Positions 16,088 to 26,414 of a stretch of 64,000 nt of DNA are shown piece by piece; within the stretch, counting starts at the first letter, position 1, and each line of letters starts with the position of its first letter. The notes beneath the pieces were generated by a model. The model saw only the letters and a program-made list of their open reading frames with translations. It was not told where the DNA came from and ran no database searches. Origin of the DNA: [Flavobacterium] thermophilum (GTDB lineage Bacteria > Bacillota > Bacilli > Bacillales > Anoxybacillaceae); NCBI GenBank assembly GCA_900450595.1, contig UGGS01000001.1, forward strand, positions 310,001-374,000, in the 5' to 3' direction. The position numbers and the translations under genes are program-made.

Positions 16088-16963
16088 ATGGTTTACAGCA
16101 TGACTGGTTTTGGCGCGAGCACGAAAAAAACGGATCGCTTGACGGTGGCGGTGGAAATGAAATCGGTCAACCACCGGTTTTGTGAAATTTCCATTCGCCT
16201 CCCTAGACAATGGCTCGTGTTTGAGGATAAAATAAAAAAAGCAATTTCACCGTACGTGCGGCGCGGAAAAGTGGAAGTGTTCGTCACGATCGCCGGAGAA
16301 GGGCTTGTGAAACGGAGCGTACATATCGATTGGGATTTGCTTGGCCAGTATTGGGCCGGAGTGCAGGAAGCCGCAAAGCGATTTGCCATTGACGGCAGCG
16401 TGACGGCGGCCGAGCTGCTTCGGCTTGATGGGGCCGTCGAAGTGGTGGAAGAGGAAGGAGCGAACGAGGAGGTCGAGCCGCTGCTTTTGGCCGCTGTCGA
16501 TGAAGCGGCAAAGGAACTTGTGGCCATGCGCCGGCGCGAAGGGGAGGCGCTGGCCGCGGATTTGCGCGCCCGCCTTCATGAAGTCGAAGCCGGGGTGGAA
16601 GTCATTGAGCAGCGTGCGCCGCTTGTAGTCGAGCAATACCGCGAGCGGCTTGCGCGCCGCCTGCGCGAATGGGCGCCTTCTCCGGTTGATGAAGCGCGGC
16701 TGCTCACAGAAGTGGCGCTGTTTGCGGAAAAGGCGGACATTCACGAGGAATTGAAACGCATCCGCAGCCATTTGGCGCAAATGACGGACGTCCTTGAGGC
16801 GGACGAACCGATCGGGAGGAAGCTTGACTTTTTGGTGCAAGAGCTGAACCGCGAAGTGAACACGATCGGCGCCAAGGCGAACGACAGCTTGATCGCCGCG
16901 CAAGTCGTTGAGATGAAAAGCGTGCTTGAGAAAATGCGCGAGCAGGTGCAAAACGTGGAATAA
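16088..16963 (+). CDS. yloC: YicC/YloC family endoribonuclease
   Basis: 291 residues. Begins VYSMTGFGASTKKT, the conserved N-terminus of YicC-like proteins, with VEMKSVNHRFCEISIRLPR and the C-terminal block GRKLDFLVQELNREVNTIGA KAND. E. coli YicC is an RNase acting with RNA-turnover factors; the Bacillus protein is assumed to act alike. A coiled, Glu-rich middle (residues ~110-200) is normal for the family. First gene of the yloC-remA-gmk-rpoZ group; 57 bases separate it from remA. Confidence 0.9.
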   Translation: MVYSMTGFGASTKKTDRLTVAVEMKSVNHRFCEISIRLPRQWLVFEDKIKKAISPYVRRGKVEVFVTIAGEGLVKRSVHIDWDLLGQYWAGVQEAAKRFAIDGSVTAAELLRLDGAVEVVEEEGANEEVEPLLLAAVDEAAKELVAMRRREGEALAADLRARLHEVEAGVEVIEQRAPLVVEQYRERLARRLREWAPSPVDEARLLTEVALFAEKADIHEELKRIRSHLAQMTDVLEADEPIGRKLDFLVQELNREVNTIGAKANDSLIAAQVVEMKSVLEKMREQVQNVE

Positions 16964-17020
16964 ACCGTTTAAGGCGGCTTGCCGGCGGCAAAACTATGAC
17001 ATATGGCAGGTGGGCGCGTC

Positions 17021-18111
<1,091 letters not shown>

Positions 18112-18113
<2 letters not shown>

Positions 18114-18141
18114 CAACCTAGCTTTAGGTTGTTATTTTTTT
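18112..18141 (+). terminator. rho-independent terminator after rpoZ
   Basis: AACAACCTA / TAGGTTGTT stem with GCTT loop and seven T, overlapping the rpoZ stop codon. Confidence 0.93.
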
Positions 18142-18162
18142 CAATGTCGGGGGGTGGCCAAC

Positions 18163-19368
18163 ATGATCAAGGGAAAACATATTTTGCTTTGTGTGACCGG
18201 GGGGGTGGCGGCGTACAAGGCGGCGGTGCTCACCAGCCAGCTCGTCCAGCGCGGCGCTGAAGTGAAGGTCATGATGACCGAAGGGGCTTGCCAGTTCATT
18301 ACACCGCTCACGTTTCAAGCATTGTCGCGCCAGGAAGTGTATGTCGATACGTTTGCCGAAAACAACCCGGCTGTCATCGCCCATATCGATTTGGCGGACT
18401 GGGCGGATCTCGTCCTCGTTGCGCCGGCGACGGCCAATACGATGGCGAAGCTGGCCGCCGGCATCGCCGATAATATGGTGACGACGACGATTTTGGCGAC
18501 GAAAGCGCCCGTCTGGATTGCTCCGGCGATGAACGTCCATATGTACGAGCATCCGGCCGTTCGGGCGAACATGGAGCGGCTCTGTGAGTTCGGCTACCGG
18601 TTCATCGAACCGTCGGAAGGCTACTTGGCGTGCGGCTACATCGGCAAAGGGCGTCTCGAGGAACCGGAGAACATCATTGCCCATATCGAGCGGTTTTTTG
18701 CCGGCGATCCGCCGCTGTTTCGCGGGAAGCGCATTCTTGTCACCGCCGGGCCGACGCGGGAGAAGCTCGACCCAGTCCGCTATTTCTCTAACTATTCGAG
18801 CGGAAAAATGGGCTACGCCATCGCCGAAGCGGCGGCCCGCTTCGGCGCTTCGGTGACGCTCGTCTCCGGACCGACGGCGCTCCCATCGCCCGATGGCGTC
18901 GAGACGGTGGCGGTTGAATCGGCGGAAGAAATGTATGAAGCGGTTTTGTCTCGCTTTGCGGAAACGGACATCGTGATCAAAGCGGCGGCGGTCGCCGATT
19001 ATCGGCCGAAATATGTCGCAGCTTCCAAAATTAAAAAGCAACCGGGCGGTTATGTCGTCGAGATGGAGCGGACGGTCGATATTTTGAAGGCGCTTGGCGA
19101 GCGGAAAACGGGGCAGATTTTGGTTGGATTTGCCGCTGAGACGGACAACCTTGAGCAGTATGCGTTAAAAAAACTGGAAGAAAAGCGGCTCGATATGGTC
19201 GTCGCCAACAATGTCACCGAAGAAGGCGCAGGGTTTGCCGGCGATACGAACATCGTCACCATCTTCCGCCGCGACGGCGTCGTTCGGCCGCTGCCGCTCA
19301 TGACAAAACGCGAGGCGGCCGAGGAAATTTTAAAAGAAATACACGCCTATATCGAGGGGATTCGATGA
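18163..19368 (+). CDS. coaBC: bifunctional phosphopantothenoylcysteine decarboxylase / phosphopantothenate-cysteine ligase
   Basis: 401 residues. Carries out two consecutive steps of coenzyme A synthesis. CoaC half (~1-190): flavin-binding fold with LCVTGGVAAYKAA, APATANTMAKLAAGIADN, PAMNVHMYEHP and the active-site Cys in YLACGYIGKGRL. CoaB half (~195-401): ILVTAGPTREKLDPVRYFSN and SSGKMGYAIAEAAARFGA. Start at ATG 18163, five bases after a GGGGGGTGG site; a GTG at 18154 has no site. Overlaps priA by four bases. Confidence 0.95.
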   Translation: MIKGKHILLCVTGGVAAYKAAVLTSQLVQRGAEVKVMMTEGACQFITPLTFQALSRQEVYVDTFAENNPAVIAHIDLADWADLVLVAPATANTMAKLAAGIADNMVTTTILATKAPVWIAPAMNVHMYEHPAVRANMERLCEFGYRFIEPSEGYLACGYIGKGRLEEPENIIAHIERFFAGDPPLFRGKRILVTAGPTREKLDPVRYFSNYSSGKMGYAIAEAAARFGASVTLVSGPTALPSPDGVETVAVESAEEMYEAVLSRFAETDIVIKAAAVADYRPKYVAASKIKKQPGGYVVEMERTVDILKALGERKTGQILVGFAAETDNLEQYALKKLEEKRLDMVVANNVTEEGAGFAGDTNIVTIFRRDGVVRPLPLMTKREAAEEILKEIHAYIEGIR

Positions 19369-21770
19369 AAGTCGCCTCCGTGATTGTCGATGTTCCGTCC
19401 CGGCAGACGGACCGCCCGTTCGATTATGCGATCCCGGAGCGCTGGCAAGGCGTCATCCAGCCGGGCATGCGGGTGACGGTGCCGTTTGGGGCGCGGCGCT
19501 TGCAAGGATTTGTCGTCGAGGTGAAAGACCATTCCGACATCAAGCAGCTGAAACCGATTGAGCATGTGCTTGATGTCGTGCCGGTGTTAAACGAAGAGCT
19601 GCTGGATCTTGGCCGCTATTTAACGGAAACGACGCTCTGTTTCGCCATCTCGGCGTACCAAGCGATGCTGCCGGCGGCGATGCGGGCGAAATATGAAAAA
19701 ACGCTCCGCTTGACGGATGAACGAAATCGGGAAGCATTGCCGGACGACCTAAAGCCGCTGTTTGTCCATCAAATGGAAGTGGCTTGGAAAGACATTGAAG
19801 CCGCCAGCTTATGGCGGGCGGCGCAAAAAGCGGTGCAACAAGGTGTGCTTGAAGCCGTTTACGAAGTGAAAGAAAAAGCAGGCAAGAAAACGGTGAAGCA
19901 TGCGCGTTTGGCCGTTCCGGACAAACAGGCAAACGACGCGCTGGCGGCGCTGCCTTCAAGGCAAAAGGACGTGCTTTCGTTTTTGCTTGAAAAAGGGGAA
20001 GCGGTGCCGGTTGCCGAGCTGCAAGCGGCGCTTGGCGTTTCCTCAGCGCCGCTGAAAGCGCTCGTCGACAAAGGATTGGTGGTGCTGAACGATGTCGAGG
20101 TGTACCGCGACCCGTACGAACATCGCACGTTTCAGCCGAGTGAGCCGCCGGCGCTCACTCCGGCACAAGAAGCGACGTTGGCGAAAATCGCCGCTTCGGT
20201 GCGCGCCGGAGAGCACCGCACGTTTTTGCTTTACGGCGTCACCGGGAGCGGGAAGACGGAAGTGTACATGCAGGCGATCGACGAAGTGCTGCGCCAAGGG
20301 AAAGAGGCGATCGTCCTTGTCCCGGAAATTTCACTGACGCCGCAAATGGTCGAGCGGTTTAAGGGGCGGTTCGGTCCGAAGGTGGCAGTGCTCCACAGCG
20401 GGCTGTCCATCGGGGAAAAATACGACGAATGGCGGAAAATTCACCGGAAAGAAGTGCAGCTTGTCGTCGGTGCGCGCTCAGCCGTGTTTGCCCCGTTTGA
20501 AAACTTAGGGATGATCATCATCGACGAAGAACATGAGACGAGCTATAAGCAAGAAGAAATGCCGCGCTACCACGCGCGCGATGTCGCCATTTACCGCGCC
20601 CGCCGCCACAGCTGCCCGGTCGTGCTTGGCAGCGCCACCCCCTCGCTTGAGACGTTCGCCCGCGCCGCCAAAGGGGTGTACGAGCTGCTTGAGCTGCCGG
20701 AGCGCGTCAGCCGCCAAGGTTTGCCGTCGGTCCATGTCGTCGATATGCGCGAGGAACTGCGCAGCGGCAACCGCTCCATGTTTTCACGCCGGCTGCTTGA
20801 CGGGTTGCGTGCTCGGCTCGAACGCGGCGAGCAGGCGGTGCTGTTTTTAAACCGGCGCGGCTATTCAACGTTTGTCATGTGCCGCGGCTGCGGCTACGTC
20901 ATCCGTTGTCCGCATTGCGACATCTCGCTTACGTACCATCGCGCCGGCGAGCGGATGAAATGCCATTATTGCGGGCATGAAGAGCCGCTTGCCCCCCGCT
21001 GTCCGTCGTGCGGAAGCGAACACATCCGCTTTTTTGGCACTGGCACGCAAAAAGTGGAAGAAGAACTGACGAGGTTGCTGCCGAAAGCGCGCGTCATCCG
21101 CATGGATGTCGACACGACCGGCCGCAAAGGGGCGCATGAAGAGCTGCTTTCCCGTTTTGCCGCCAAGGAAGCCGATATTTTGCTCGGCACGCAAATGATT
21201 GCCAAAGGGCTCGATTTTCCAAACGTCACGCTCGTCGGCGTGCTGGCGGCTGACACGATGCTGCATTTGCCCGATTTCCGCGCCGCGGAAAAAACGTTTC
21301 AGCTGCTGACACAAGTGAGCGGGCGCGCCGGACGGCATGAGCTGCCGGGTGAAGTCGTCATTCAGACGTACACGCCCGACCATTACAGCATCGAGCTTGC
21401 CGCCCGCCATGACTATCGCGCCTTTTATCGGCGGGAGATGATGCTGCGCAAAGCGCACGGTTATCCGCCGTACTACTACTTGACGCTCATCACGGTCGCC
21501 CACCAGGAAGCGCCGGCTGCCGCCAAGACGGCGGAAAAAATCGCCGCCTACATGCGCAAACAGCTGTCAAACGAGGCGGTCGTTCTCGGTCCGGTCGCCT
21601 CGCCGATCGCCCGCCTTCACGATAGATATCGTTACCAGTGCATGATAAAATACAAACGGGAACCGAATGTAACGGCGGCGCTCAAAGCGGTCATCGACCG
21701 CTACCAAGCCGATGCCGCCCATGGCGGAGCGGCCATCACCGTCGATACGAACCCGTATATGATGATGTGA
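19365..21770 (+). CDS. priA: primosomal replication restart helicase PriA
   Basis: 801 residues. Binds stalled forks and reloads the replicative helicase. N-terminal DNA-binding domain; helicase core with Walker A YGVTGSGKTEVY (~290), DEEH box IIIDEEHETSYK (~386), and motif LVGVLAADTMLHLPDFR. Eight Cys in four pairs (CRGCGYVIRCPHC, CHYCG, CPSCG; residues ~505-550) form the two zinc sites of the primosome-binding insert. ATG overlaps the coaBC stop. Confidence 0.96.
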   Translation: MKVASVIVDVPSRQTDRPFDYAIPERWQGVIQPGMRVTVPFGARRLQGFVVEVKDHSDIKQLKPIEHVLDVVPVLNEELLDLGRYLTETTLCFAISAYQAMLPAAMRAKYEKTLRLTDERNREALPDDLKPLFVHQMEVAWKDIEAASLWRAAQKAVQQGVLEAVYEVKEKAGKKTVKHARLAVPDKQANDALAALPSRQKDVLSFLLEKGEAVPVAELQAALGVSSAPLKALVDKGLVVLNDVEVYRDPYEHRTFQPSEPPALTPAQEATLAKIAASVRAGEHRTFLLYGVTGSGKTEVYMQAIDEVLRQGKEAIVLVPEISLTPQMVERFKGRFGPKVAVLHSGLSIGEKYDEWRKIHRKEVQLVVGARSAVFAPFENLGMIIIDEEHETSYKQEEMPRYHARDVAIYRARRHSCPVVLGSATPSLETFARAAKGVYELLELPERVSRQGLPSVHVVDMREELRSGNRSMFSRRLLDGLRARLERGEQAVLFLNRRGYSTFVMCRGCGYVIRCPHCDISLTYHRAGERMKCHYCGHEEPLAPRCPSCGSEHIRFFGTGTQKVEEELTRLLPKARVIRMDVDTTGRKGAHEELLSRFAAKEADILLGTQMIAKGLDFPNVTLVGVLAADTMLHLPDFRAAEKTFQLLTQVSGRAGRHELPGEVVIQTYTPDHYSIELAARHDYRAFYRREMMLRKAHGYPPYYYLTLITVAHQEAPAAAKTAEKIAAYMRKQLSNEAVVLGPVASPIARLHDRYRYQCMIKYKREPNVTAALKAVIDRYQADAAHGGAAITVDTNPYMMM

Positions 21771-21787
21771 AAATGGAGGAAATGACG

Positions 21788-22261
21788 TTGCCAATATTGC
21801 CGATTGTCACATATCCCGCCCCGATTTTGGAGCAGCCGTGCGCCCCGGTGACAACGTTTGACCGCGAGCTTGCCCGGCTGCTTGACGACATGTACGATAC
21901 GATGCTTGCCGCTGACGGGGTCGGCTTGGCCGCCCCGCAAGTCGGCATCGCCAAGCAGATCGCCGTCATTGACGTCGGCGATGAACACGGCCGGATTGAG
22001 CTCATCAACCCAGTTATCCTCGAGGCGCGCGGCGAAGAGGTCGATGTGGAAGGCTGTTTGAGCTTTCCCGGCCTGTTTGGCGAAGTGCCGCGCGCGAAAT
22101 TTGTGAACGTGCGGGCGCAAAACCGGCGCGGCCGTTCGTTTACGCTTTCGGCCGCCGGTTTTTTGGCGCGCGCGTTGCAGCATGAAATCGACCATTTGCA
22201 CGGTGTGCTGTTTACATCAAAAGTGATCCGTTACTGTGATCTTGAGGAATTGGAAGGATAG
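21788..22261 (+). CDS. def: peptide deformylase
   Basis: 157 residues. Removes the formyl group from nascent N-terminal Met. The three active-site motifs are present: GVGLAAPQVG, EGCLSFPGLF (metal-binding Cys) and QHEIDHLHG (two metal-binding His and catalytic Glu). A TTG at 21788 is chosen because GGAGGA lies 7 bases upstream; ATG codons at 21773 and 21782 overlap that site. Located directly before fmt, whose product makes the formyl group, as is usual. Confidence 0.93.
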   Translation: MPILPIVTYPAPILEQPCAPVTTFDRELARLLDDMYDTMLAADGVGLAAPQVGIAKQIAVIDVGDEHGRIELINPVILEARGEEVDVEGCLSFPGLFGEVPRAKFVNVRAQNRRGRSFTLSAAGFLARALQHEIDHLHGVLFTSKVIRYCDLEELEG

Positions 22262-22267
22262 ATGCCG

Positions 22268-23227
22268 ATGACGAACATTGTGTTTATGGGGACTCCTGAT
22301 TTTGCCGTGCCGATTTTGCGGCAGCTTCTTGACGACGGCTATCATGTTTCGGCGGTTGTCACCCAGCCGGATAAGCCAAAAGGGCGGAAGCGCCAGCTCG
22401 TGCCACCCCCGGTGAAAGTGGAAGCGGAGCGCCACGGCATCCCGGTGCTGCAGCCGACAAAAATTCGCGAGCCGGAGCAATACGAACAAGTGTTGGCGTT
22501 TGCGCCTGATTTGATTGTGACGGCGGCGTTCGGGCAAATTTTGCCGAAAGCGCTGCTGGAAGCGCCGAAATACGGCTGCATCAATGTCCATGCCTCGCTT
22601 CTGCCCGAGCTGCGCGGCGGGGCGCCGATCCATTATGCCATCTGGCAAGGAAAAACGAAAACGGGCGTCACGATCATGTATATGGTCGAGAAGCTGGATG
22701 CCGGCGATATGTTGGCGCAAGTCGAGGTGCCGATTGCTGAAACGGATACGGTCGGCACGCTCCATGATAAATTGAGCGCCGCCGGGGCTAAACTATTATC
22801 AGAAACGCTTCCACTTTTATTGGAAGGAAACATTGCGCCCGTTCCGCAAGATGAGGAGAAAGCGACGTATGCGCCGAACATTCGCCGCGAGCAGGAGCGG
22901 ATCGATTGGACGCAGCCTGGCGAAGCCATTTACAACCATATTCGCGCCTTCCATCCGTGGCCGGTCACGTATACAACGCAGGATGGGCACATTTGGAAGG
23001 TTTGGTGGGGTGAAAAAGTGCCGGCGCCCCGTTCGGCGCCGCCGGGCACGATTGTGGCGCTCGAGGAAAACGGCATTGTCGTGGCCACCGGCAATGAGAC
23101 AGCCATTCGCATCACCGAATTGCAGCCGGCCGGCAAAAAGCGGATGGCCGCCGGCGAGTTTTTGCGCGGCGCCGGCAGCCGTCTTTCGGTCGGCATGAAG
23201 CTAGGAGAGGATCATGAACGTACGTGA
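22268..23227 (+). CDS. fmt: methionyl-tRNA formyltransferase
   Basis: 319 residues. Formylates initiator Met-tRNA with 10-formyl-tetrahydrofolate. N-terminal Rossmann domain starts [14 protein letters not shown]; the catalytic region reads [20 protein letters not shown] (Asn, His) with Asp later in [13 protein letters not shown]. The C-terminal OB-like tRNA-binding domain begins near residue 205. ATG at 22268 has better spacing (9) to AAGGA than the one at 22262 (3). The end overlaps rsmB by 14 bases. Confidence 0.95.
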   Translation: MTNIVFMGTPDFAVPILRQLLDDGYHVSAVVTQPDKPKGRKRQLVPPPVKVEAERHGIPVLQPTKIREPEQYEQVLAFAPDLIVTAAFGQILPKALLEAPKYGCINVHASLLPELRGGAPIHYAIWQGKTKTGVTIMYMVEKLDAGDMLAQVEVPIAETDTVGTLHDKLSAAGAKLLSETLPLLLEGNIAPVPQDEEKATYAPNIRREQERIDWTQPGEAIYNHIRAFHPWPVTYTTQDGHIWKVWWGEKVPAPRSAPPGTIVALEENGIVVATGNETAIRITELQPAGKKRMAAGEFLRGAGSRLSVGMKLGEDHERT

Positions 23228-24548
23228 ACTTGCGTTGGAGACATTGTTGGCAATTGAACAACAAGGAGCCTACAGCCATCTGGAGCTCAATGAAGCGATT
23301 CGCAAAGGCCGGCTTGACGGGCGCGATGCGGCGTTGCTGACGGAGATCGTCTACGGCACGGTGCAGCGGCGTGATACGCTTGACTACTATTTAGCTCCGT
23401 TTTTGCGAAAGGCGCGCCGGCTGGAGCCGTGGGTGCGCATGCTGCTCCGGTTGACGCTGTACCAAATGGTGTATTTGGACCGCGTCCCGAATCACGCCGC
23501 CATTTTTGAAGCGGTCGAGATCGCCAAGCGGCGCGGCCATCGCGGCATCGCCTCGCTTGTCAACGGCGTTTTGCGCACGATCGGCCGTGAGGGTCTGCCT
23601 TCGCTTGAGGCGATTCACGACTCCGGAAAACGGCTCGCCGTCGCCACCAGCCATCCGGAATGGCTTGTCCGGCGCTGGATCGGCCAATACGGTTTTGAGG
23701 AAACGGCGCGCATGTGCGAGACGAATTTGCGCCCGCCGCAGTCAACAGCCCGCGTCAACCGGCTGCGGGCGACGGTGGAGGAAGCGCTTGACCGGCTGCG
23801 TGCTGAAGGCATGGCAGCTGCTCCCGGCCATCTCGCGCCGGAGGCCGTCCGCGCGGAAAAAGGAAATTTGGCGCATACGCAAGCGTTTCGCGCCGGTTTG
23901 CTGACGATCCAAGATGAAAGCTCGATGCTTGTCGCCCGGGCGCTTGATCCGGCTCCCGGCGAGCGGGTGCTTGACTGCTGCGCGGCGCCCGGGGGGAAGA
24001 CGACCCATATCGCCGAGCGGATGGGCGGCCGCGGTGAAGTGGTCGCCGTCGATGTTCATGAGCATAAAGTGAAGCTCATTGAGCAGCAGGCGCAAAGGCT
24101 TGGGTTTCGCTGCATCACCCCCCTCGCCCTTGACAGCCGCCGGCTCGGCGAGCGGTTTGCCCCTGAGTCGTTTGATCGCATTTTGGTCGATGCGCCGTGC
24201 ACCGGATTCGGCGTCATTCGCCGCAAGCCGGAGATCAAATACACGAAAGGGAAAGACGACGTCGCCTCGCTCGTTGCGGTGCAGCAAGCCATTTTGCGGG
24301 CGGTCGCGCCGCTGTTGAAAAAAGGGGGCGTGCTTGTTTACAGCACGTGCACCATCGAGCGCGAAGAGAATGAAGACGCGATCGCCCGTTTTTTGGCCGA
24401 CCATCCGGATTTTGCCCTTGACGACCGTCTCGCCGAGCGGATGCCAGAGCAGGTGCGGCCGCGCGTGCGAAGCGGAATGCTGCAGCTGTTGCCGCATTAT
24501 TTTGATTCCGACGGGTTTTTTATCGCATTACTACGAAAGAAGGTGTAA
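23214..24548 (+). CDS. rsmB: 16S rRNA (cytosine-967-C5) methyltransferase
   Basis: 444 residues. N-terminal NusB-like RNA-binding domain (residues ~1-140) and C-terminal SAM-dependent domain with [16 protein letters not shown] (SAM loop), [16 protein letters not shown] (first catalytic-site Cys) and [12 protein letters not shown] (second Cys). The two Cys arrangement is diagnostic of RNA m5C methyltransferases. Starts inside the end of fmt and sits just before rlmN, so translation and rRNA modification genes are clustered. Confidence 0.95.
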   Translation: MNVRELALETLLAIEQQGAYSHLELNEAIRKGRLDGRDAALLTEIVYGTVQRRDTLDYYLAPFLRKARRLEPWVRMLLRLTLYQMVYLDRVPNHAAIFEAVEIAKRRGHRGIASLVNGVLRTIGREGLPSLEAIHDSGKRLAVATSHPEWLVRRWIGQYGFEETARMCETNLRPPQSTARVNRLRATVEEALDRLRAEGMAAAPGHLAPEAVRAEKGNLAHTQAFRAGLLTIQDESSMLVARALDPAPGERVLDCCAAPGGKTTHIAERMGGRGEVVAVDVHEHKVKLIEQQAQRLGFRCITPLALDSRRLGERFAPESFDRILVDAPCTGFGVIRRKPEIKYTKGKDDVASLVAVQQAILRAVAPLLKKGGVLVYSTCTIEREENEDAIARFLADHPDFALDDRLAERMPEQVRPRVRSGMLQLLPHYFDSDGFFIALLRKKV

Positions 24549-24553
24549 ATGGA

Positions 24554-25654
24554 GTGGAAATCGTCCAGACCGCTGTCCGCCGGGCCTCCAGCGGCGGGCA
24601 GCCGCCATCGTTGCCGTCTGTTTATTCGCTCACGCTTGACGAGTGGAAAGAATGGCTTGCTGCTCAAGGCGAAAAGCCGTTTCGCGCCACACAAATTTAC
24701 GAATGGCTGTATGAAAAGCGCGTCACCGATTTTGCCGAGATGACGAACTTGCCGAAACGGCTGCGCGAACAGCTCGCGGCGTCGTTTTCGATCACGACGC
24801 TCAAAACGATTGTCAAGCAAACGTCCAAAGATGGGACGATCAAGTTTTTGTTTGAGCTCCATGACGGCTATTCGATCGAGACCGTGCTCATGCGCCATAA
24901 CTACGGCAATTCGGTGTGCGTGACGACCCAAGTCGGCTGCCGCATCGGTTGCACGTTTTGCGCCTCGACGCTCGGTGGGTTGAAGCGTCATTTGGAAGCG
25001 GGCGAAATCGTCGCTCAAGTTGTACACGTGCAAAAGGCGCTCGATGAGACCAATGAGCGCGTCAGCAGCATCGTCGTGATGGGCATTGGCGAGCCGTTTG
25101 ACAATTACGATGCGCTCATCAAATTTTTGCGCATCGTCAACCATCCGAAAGGGTTGAACATCGGCGCCCGCCATATCACCGTGTCAACGAGCGGGATTAT
25201 TCCGAAAATCTATCAATTTGCTGACGAAGGCATGCAAATCAATTTCGCCATTTCGCTGCATGCACCGACGAACGAGCTGCGGACGAAGCTGATGCCGATT
25301 AATAAGGCGTATCCGCTGCCGAAGCTCATGGAGGCGGTCCGATACTACATTGAAAAAACTGGACGGCGCGTGACGTTCGAGTACGGATTGTTCGGCGGAG
25401 TGAATGACCAACTTGAGCATGCCGAGCAGCTGGCCGAGCTGCTTAAAGGGCTGAAATGCCATGTAAATTTGATTCCGGTCAACTATGTGCCGGAGCGAAA
25501 TTATGTGCGCACGCCGCGCAACCAAATTTTTGCCTTTGAACGGGCGCTGAAAAAACATGGAATCAACGTCACCATTCGCCGCGAACACGGACACGACATC
25601 GATGCCGCCTGCGGACAGCTTCGCGCGAAGGAGCGGAAAGAAGAGACGAGGTGA
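24554..25654 (+). CDS. rlmN: 23S rRNA (adenine-2503-C2) / tRNA methyltransferase RlmN
   Basis: 366 residues, radical SAM enzyme. The [4Fe-4S] cluster motif is CRIGCTFC (C-x3-C-x2-C, ~residue 132-139), and the methyl-carrying Cys lies near the C-terminus in [21 protein letters not shown] and STSGIIPKI are the usual SAM-binding elements. GTG start at 24554 with AAGGTG 9 bases upstream. The following gene prpC starts within 10 bases. Confidence 0.95.
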   Translation: MEIVQTAVRRASSGGQPPSLPSVYSLTLDEWKEWLAAQGEKPFRATQIYEWLYEKRVTDFAEMTNLPKRLREQLAASFSITTLKTIVKQTSKDGTIKFLFELHDGYSIETVLMRHNYGNSVCVTTQVGCRIGCTFCASTLGGLKRHLEAGEIVAQVVHVQKALDETNERVSSIVVMGIGEPFDNYDALIKFLRIVNHPKGLNIGARHITVSTSGIIPKIYQFADEGMQINFAISLHAPTNELRTKLMPINKAYPLPKLMEAVRYYIEKTGRRVTFEYGLFGGVNDQLEHAEQLAELLKGLKCHVNLIPVNYVPERNYVRTPRNQIFAFERALKKHGINVTIRREHGHDIDAACGQLRAKERKEETR

Positions 25655-25659
25655 ATCGG

Positions 25660-26409
25660 ATGCGAGCCGTTTTCCGAACTGATATCGGCCAAATTCGCGA
25701 GCATAACGAAGACAACGGCGGTGTATTTGTCAACGAAAGCGGCCAATATTTCGCGGTTGTCGCCGATGGAATGGGCGGTCACCGCGCCGGCGATGTGGCG
25801 AGCGCGATGGCGGTGGCGCACTTGCAAGAGCAATGGGAGCAAGCGCCGTGCGTTTCCTCACCGGCTGAGGCGGAGCAGTGGCTGAAAGTGCAGATCGCAG
25901 CCGCCAATGAGCGGCTGTTTCGCTACGCCCTCTCCCATCCGGAATGCCAAGGGATGGGAACGACGGTCGTCGGCGCCATTTGCGCTGGGCCGTTTGCCAC
26001 CATCGCGCATATCGGCGACAGCCGCTGCTACTTATTGAACCAAAACGGAATTCAACAGTTGACCGATGACCATTCTCTTGTCAATGAGCTGGTCAAAAGC
26101 GGGCAAATTTCCAAAGAGGACGCCGAACACCATCCACGCAAAAACGTGCTTTTGCGGGCGCTTGGCACCGAACCGGCCGTGAAGGTCGATATCAAAACCG
26201 TTTCCATCGATGACGGCGATATGCTCCTGCTATGCTCGGACGGATTGTCAAACAAAGTGCCCGAGGCAGACATCGTGCAAATTTTGACCGGTGCCGGCGC
26301 GCTTGAAGAAAAAGCGCAGGCGCTCATCGAATTGGCGAACGGGCGGGGCGGGGAAGACAACATTTCGCTTGCAGTCGTTGATTTTTCAGTGGAACGTGAA
26401 GGTGGGTGA
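25660..26409 (+). CDS. prpC: PP2C-type protein phosphatase PrpC
   Basis: 249 residues. Dephosphorylates PrkC and its targets (for example EF-G and CpgA/RsgA in B. subtilis). Metal-binding Asp residues appear in RTDIGQIREHNED, VVADGMGGHRAGD, LLCSDGLSN and GGEDNISLAVV; HIGDSRCYL is the conserved core strand. ATG 25660 chosen for GAGGTG at 6 bases; a GTG at 25651 is part of that site. It precedes prkC with overlapping ends, so kinase and phosphatase are made together. Confidence 0.95.
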   Translation: MRAVFRTDIGQIREHNEDNGGVFVNESGQYFAVVADGMGGHRAGDVASAMAVAHLQEQWEQAPCVSSPAEAEQWLKVQIAAANERLFRYALSHPECQGMGTTVVGAICAGPFATIAHIGDSRCYLLNQNGIQQLTDDHSLVNELVKSGQISKEDAEHHPRKNVLLRALGTEPAVKVDIKTVSIDDGDMLLLCSDGLSNKVPEADIVQILTGAGALEEKAQALIELANGRGGEDNISLAVVDFSVEREGG

Positions 26410-26414
26410 TCGGC

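Noticed and set aside
18154..18162. GTG start for coaBC three codons upstream
   Set aside because: It lies within the ribosome binding site of the ATG at 18163 and has no site of its own.
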